Below, piece after piece: positions 59,709 to 64,000 of a stretch of DNA of 64,000 bases. The DNA lies in assembly GCA_004802725.1 (NCBI GenBank), contig SGPM01000003.1:124001-188000 (forward strand), read 5' to 3'. Both the position numbers and the translations under genes were made by a program. How positions within the stretch are numbered: position 1 is the stretch's first letter; every line of letters starts with the position of its first letter. The DNA is from Antrodiella citrinella. Taxonomy: Eukaryota; Basidiomycota; Agaricomycetes; Polyporales; Steccherinaceae. Below the pieces are notes generated by a model. The model was not told the DNA's origin. It saw only the letters and a list, made by a program, of their open reading frames with translations, and did not search any database.

Positions 59709-61463
59709 CTATGTCGCCGAATCTCCGGTCGAAGACGTTGTGACCGTTATAGCAGCATGTTGATGTTCGGGATCTGGGTGGTCGTCCAGGGCTAATGGTG
59801 CCCCCCTTGGAGTCTCCAATAGCTTATCCACCGACACAGAGGACTCTTTCGGTGCAGGAGATGCCTCACTTGATGTGACTGATTCGGCCGCCACATTATC
59901 TTTGACAGGACTGGCCACCGGTAAAGCGAGAACTTGGTCGGTGGTGATATTGGTCTGCACGGAAGGTGAATCATTGTCGGCTGGTACGTCCGTGGACTGC
60001 TCTTCGCCATCTGCTTCAGGATCATTCTCCGTCCGTATGCTCCTAGCACCCGTCCTGTGACTCCCATTGGTCCACAAGCTTCTTTCCCTTTCCTTCAATC
60101 CATTGGGCGTCCCTCCAGGTAGACGAGCACTCCATCCACTTGCCTCGCTTTCCCAGCTTCCTCTCCGAGAGCTCCTCGGGCGGAGGGCTCGCACACTGGC
60201 ATCTACATCTCCGTAGTGATAGCGTTCTTCTTCGGCACGCTCGTCGTCAGCTTCTCCATCTCCATCTCCGGATAGGAACTGACTGGTACTGTCTCCAAGA
60301 GGATGACTGAAATGGGAAATGGAATCATCCGCAACCGACGTTCTCCCAGATCGAGCAAGGGCGCCGGCCGATCGTGCGCCTGCAAAACCGAACGCGGAGG
60401 ATGCGAGGGTCAAAACAGAAGCATCGTCCAGGGGTGGTGAAGACGGCCGTGGGTTATTCCGAGGATGATGCGTTGTGTGTTGAGGTGCCTGCAGCGATGG
60501 ATGATTATATCCGCGCGAGGACGACGGAATGTGCCCGTGGTTAGAGGAAGAGGGACGAGATGGCGATGCGGGCGGCAACATAGAAAATGTAATGGAGCCT
60601 CCCGTGCTAAGAGTGGCGGAGTGCGTCCTGACATGCGGCCCGACGCGATGAGAGGGTATAGTAGGTGTAGGTGGCGCTTGTGCGATGTGTGCCATGCCAC
60701 CAGTAAGATCCACACTCAACAAGGTTGTGGGCTTCGTACTGGCTGCCATGCTGGCGAAAGTACGAGGATGAGAAAGATAAGATGAAGAGGAATGTGACGG
60801 AGACGGAGACGGAGGTGCACTGGGAGGAATGGGTCGAACAGAAGCATCTTCATCTGCCTCATAGACACTGTTGGGTGACCACGTCGAGTCCAATACACTC
60901 GAGCTTCGCCTATGGTCATCAAAGTCGATGGAATTACCATCGCTGACGCTGCGAAGGTCATAGTCACTGTCGAGCGATATGGCATTCTGTCGTGTGCTGG
61001 TGCCGATGCTAGTCCTGTGTTGTTGGGACTTGCCGTACTGTCTACTCCTCTGCCTGACCGGCAATGGAGGCAAAGGCGGAACTGGAACTGAAGACCTGCG
61101 CTTCTCCTTGAGGTTAGGAGTGTGTGTGCCGGCCACGCGTTGTGAGCGTAGGCCCTCGCTTTCCGACACACGTCTAGCACGAGTCCCTGCTAGCTTGCGC
61201 TGAAACCAGTTAATGAAAGGTTTGCTGGACTTTCTGGAAAGCTTCTTGACCTGAGACTGTAGGATTGGAGGCTGAGAAGTATCATTCGAGGATACATTGA
61301 TGGTAGGAGCTGCTGTAGAAACAACGGGAGGGCTCTCTTTCCGTGATTTCAGCGTATTGTGCTGGCTGGACGGGTTTGGCTTGTTCTTGAGCGGTTTAGG
61401 AGGGAGTGACTTTAGTAGTTGAGATTCAGCTGGAATGCTAGCAGTGGCGGCTGTCGCAGCCAT
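59709..61463 (-). CDS. Large Ser/Pro-rich disordered protein, function unknown
   Basis: A single long frame encodes 584 residues from the first ATG (61463). It is Ser/Pro/Arg-rich and mostly disordered. Segments that look constrained are SRKSSKPFINWFQRKLAGT near residue 80, LSVDLTGGMAHIAQAPPTPT near 250, and ASVLTLASSAFGFAGARSAG near 360, followed by ISHFSHPLGDSTSQFLSG. These short islands in a disordered background suggest peptide motifs that bind other proteins. No domain is recognised. The frame is open for eight more codons upstream to an acceptor-like CAG, so a short 5' exon may exist. Divergent from the DUF1640 gene, with 242 bp between starts. Confidence 0.68.
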   Translation of the reverse strand: MAATAATASIPAESQLLKSLPPKPLKNKPNPSSQHNTLKSRKESPPVVSTAAPTINVSSNDTSQPPILQSQVKKLSRKSSKPFINWFQRKLAGTRARRVSESEGLRSQRVAGTHTPNLKEKRRSSVPVPPLPPLPVRQRSRQYGKSQQHRTSIGTSTRQNAISLDSDYDLRSVSDGNSIDFDDHRRSSSVLDSTWSPNSVYEADEDASVRPIPPSAPPSPSPSHSSSSYLSHPRTFASMAASTKPTTLLSVDLTGGMAHIAQAPPTPTIPSHRVGPHVRTHSATLSTGGSITFSMLPPASPSRPSSSNHGHIPSSSRGYNHPSLQAPQHTTHHPRNNPRPSSPPLDDASVLTLASSAFGFAGARSAGALARSGRTSVADDSISHFSHPLGDSTSQFLSGDGDGEADDERAEEERYHYGDVDASVRALRPRSSRRGSWESEASGWSARLPGGTPNGLKERERSLWTNGSHRTGARSIRTENDPEADGEEQSTDVPADNDSPSVQTNITTDQVLALPVASPVKDNVAAESVTSSEASPAPKESSVSVDKLLETPRGAPLALDDHPDPEHQHAAITVTTSSTGDSAT

Positions 61464-61705
61464 AATATCTGTAGGTGGCACTGACAATGAAGAGGAAATT
61501 ATGAAAAGGGCGAGGTGGACGAGGAAGTGGACATTGACGAAGACTTGGAGTCGAGGCGACCGTACTGATCAGGCCAGCGCCTCTTCCACGACACGGCAAC
61601 ACGGTCCGGACATCAGATGGTCTGAGGTCTTCGACATCCCCACAACACACTTTTTGTTCTCGTCGATGAAGAGACTGTTACTCGGCGACTCATTAGAGGC
61701 TGAGA

Positions 61706-62934
61706 ATGCTTCTGCATAGTGTCTTGCGCCTACATGGTCCAGCACGTTCTCTCGTTCGTTTCTCGTCAAGCCTGGCTAGGCGAAATCATGCTCATTCTCC
61801 AATATCCGACCCTTCTCGTACAGTCTCCAACATAAGACTAGCACACCCAAAAGATCCGGCAAACGCACCATCTTCCTCCAACGTTACTCCAAATATCTCG
61901 CAGAACAATGCCAATTATGTCGAACCAGCTGCCGCAGAACCCTCTCCGCTGGCCTCGGTGGAACCAGCCGAAAGCAGTTCAGAACACGTTTCTTCTCTGC
62001 CAGTGCTTGCCACACCTCCCCCAGAACATAATTCTCCGTTGCCCGGCCCAAACGCGCATATTCGATCATATGCTCATCCTCCATTTCATACACACCGCTT
62101 TGTGGTCGAGCTGGAAAAGTCCTTCCCCACGCCTACAGCAAGAAGTCTCATGAGGGCTATACGAGCACTATTAGTGGACAGGATAGGCAAAGTTCGGAGA
62201 GATGCCCTGACATTGAAGGACCTCGAAAGCGTGCGTGATGTTCATTCTCCCATCGACTCTTTCGATCTTCATGTTCCGTTTCTGTAGCAAGCGTATTTGT
62301 ACAGAGCCGCCCTGTCGGAACTGCGCACTGAGATGACGATGCGGACTCGCAATGGGTCGGCAGCTATGCGCACTGCTACTTCGGCCCTCAGACGTGAAGT
62401 CGACGCGTTAGATGGACACATGAAGGAGGCTATCGCCAATTTGAAGCACGAGTGAGTCTGATTTTATGCCTATGCAAGGAGGCGTCACATAATTTCGTGC
62501 GTGCTCTATCTCAGGATTCAGATGGACCTGGACAGCAGGAAGAATGAAGCCAAGAATGATCTCAAGAGGCAGGCCATTCAACATGAGGTACGTGTCTCTA
62601 ATACTCGCGCGCGCTCTGCCGGTCTCAACATGCTGGTCTCAGGAAATACTCAACAAGTCGTTAGTAACTCTCGGTGAACTGCGAACTCTATCGGAAGAGG
62701 TTCGGTGGGACAACATGCGAAATTCCGTTAGTGAGTATACTTCACCCGCTGATCTAACGTTCGTGCTGCTCATTCTTCGCAGTTGCTCTATCTTCTTTCC
62801 TCCTCGTCATTATATTCTCCATGGAGATCTTGTCTAATGGCAAGAGTAAGAAACAACCTCCTCCCCCGCCTCCGAAACCGGAAGTCACACAGCTGGAGGG
62901 TGAAGGTCTCCAAAAGATGAACTGGGTCACGTAA
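61706..62934 (+). CDS. DUF1640 mitochondrial coiled-coil protein (MCUR1/CCDC90/Put7-like)
   Basis: Five exons (61706-62230, 62288-62451, 62515-62587, 62643-62730, 62783-62934) encode 333 residues. The first 30 residues form a mitochondrial presequence ([20 protein letters not shown]). A disordered Pro/Ser region runs to about 125. The DUF1640 core begins with [20 protein letters not shown] and continues as a long coiled coil ([67 protein letters not shown]). One membrane helix follows ([16 protein letters not shown]), then a Pro-rich tail. The family sits in the inner mitochondrial membrane; animal MCUR1 affects calcium uptake and yeast relatives affect proline metabolism and complex IV. Which role applies here cannot be told. 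Confidence 0.9.
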
Positions 62935-63150
62935 CCGCAGACTATCTATCAGTCTTTGAGACGACATTATTTCGTGGGTTAACTACAATACCTGGAGGCA
63001 TGGCTAGATTGAAAGTTTACTCGCATGCTAATATTTGGACCTTTATTCCCTTCCAGTGCGAAACACATCTAATACAGATTATATCGATAGACTTCCTGCA
63101 TACCTTTCCTATACGACGTCGCAGTTTTCACCAGTGCCCGCTGAATTTGT

Positions 63151-63802
63151 TCACCGTACATCAAGTTTTTCCAACGTCTCTACTAGTTCATCCCCTGTGG
63201 ACTGTGTCTCCTTCGCCGTAGATCCCTCAGCTGCTGGCGCAGCAGCGCGATCCGAACTTCCCACCTCCCCACCGTCCGCTGCCTTCTTCGTGTTTTCGCC
63301 CGCTTCATCTTCGTCTTCATCCTCCCAGTTATCTTTCACGGTCACTGCCTCTTCTGCCTTCTCCTTCCGCTTCTCCTTCCGCTTTTCGTTCTTCTTCGCA
63401 CTCTTGCTCTTCGCTGAAGATGTAGAGGCAGACGTGGTAGGTGGTGGGGTCCAGCCTATAACGTGCCCCTTCGGCAGGGTGTGTGCGTCCATTTGAGCCT
63501 GCTTCGTCCCTCGAAAACGGGATACATCTTCCTGTGGTGTGAAGCCCGGGCGGATCTTGATCTGCTTTCGCAGCCTAGCATAGGTTCACGGTCCAGTCGA
63601 ATGATAGATCAGGAGATATTCAGAGTCGAGATTGAGGAATATTGAGGGATCGTCAGCTAAGATGTGCTTGATCTTACAAGTGAACAGATGAAACTTACGA
63701 TCCATCTGGCCTCCGGGATTCCGGAATGACACGTTCCAAAGTGCGAGGGTCAACCGCGATACCTGCAGTTGATTTCTTGGGAAACAGGTCAGGCTTGGAC
63801 AT
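63151..63802 (-). CDS. PYM, partner of Y14 and Mago
   Basis: Two exons (63802-63699, 63574-63151) encode 175 residues. The N-terminal Mago-Y14-binding domain is intact across the intron: GIAVDPRTLERVIPESRRPDG, then SLRKQIKIRPGFTPQEDVSR followed by FRGTKQ. A conserved GHVIGW segment comes after a short gap. The rest is a Lys/Glu-rich charged helix and acidic tail that can contact ribosomes. PYM removes exon junction complexes from spliced mRNA during translation. Its presence fits this intron-dense genome. Length is close to that of metazoan and plant PYM (about 170-200). Confidence 0.93.
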
Positions 63803-64000
63803 CGCGGTGGTACGACGGAGTAAGTCAAACGAGTTCTATGCCTGTCCACGAAAAATAGATCAAGAAAGATTGAGATTTTGAACAACAGTATGCTTTGTCC
63901 AGATGCACCTATATGTGTAGCTAGAGACTTGAGAGCAGGTAAGAAATTGAGACGAGCTCCGAGCAGGCCTCAGGTTGAGCGAGGGGAGATTCGGAAGTTG

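Overview
This window looks like nuclear DNA of a filamentous basidiomycete (Agaricomycetes type). About 25 protein genes lie on both strands, and most are split by introns of 45-70 nt with GT(A/G)NGN donors and CTNAC-like branch sequences. The families also fit: two DUF6593 proteins, a GH128 glucanase, an M28 peptidase, a bZIP-DUF3425 factor, and long Ser/Pro-rich disordered proteins. I assembled every spliced model by hand, checking reading phase at each junction and family motifs across joins. All exon coordinates are therefore my own and have no transcript support. I saw no convincing tRNA, rRNA, CRISPR array, transposon or viral insertion.

Left part (1-21,200): an unassigned 1.6 kb, a TPMT-family methyltransferase, a mitochondrial PPR-like protein, an 11-exon CLASP microtubule regulator, an HSF-type transcription factor with a 4.7 kb gene-free upstream region, and an AGC kinase of the Fpk1/Kin82/nrc-2 type. 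A gene-poor 4.1 kb follows (21,191-25,341).

Middle (25,342-47,110): a 20-exon MFS transporter; a small membrane protein divergent from mitochondrial ribosomal protein uS14m; a bZIP-DUF3425 factor; a DUF6593 protein; the RNA polymerase subunit Rpb12; a Ser-rich protein; a G-patch/DUF4187 protein (GPATCH11 type); a two-RRM protein; a secreted GH128 glucanase; an AhpD-like protein; a second DUF6593 protein; and mitochondrial uL11m.

Right part (47,366-64,000): a secreted M28 aminopeptidase, a WD40 protein, a small two-helix membrane protein resembling the Rcf2 N-terminus, a C2-domain ingression protein (Inn1/Fic1 type), a 17-exon GH125 alpha-mannosidase, a basidiomycete-type disordered protein, a DUF1640 (MCUR1/Put7-like) mitochondrial coiled-coil protein, and PYM (partner of Y14-Mago).

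There is no obvious biosynthetic cluster. Two loose themes are visible. Several products are probably mitochondrial (PPR-like, uS14m, uL11m, DUF1640, and perhaps the two small membrane proteins). Others act in wall remodelling or in growth and division (GH128, GH125, the ingression protein, CLASP, the Fpk1-type kinase). The most unusual sequence-level features are very small exons (8 nt in GH125, 11 nt in the MFS gene), a probable GC-AG intron in the M28 gene, a 353-nt kinase intron that stays open in frame for 70 codons, and large gene-free regulatory-looking stretches.
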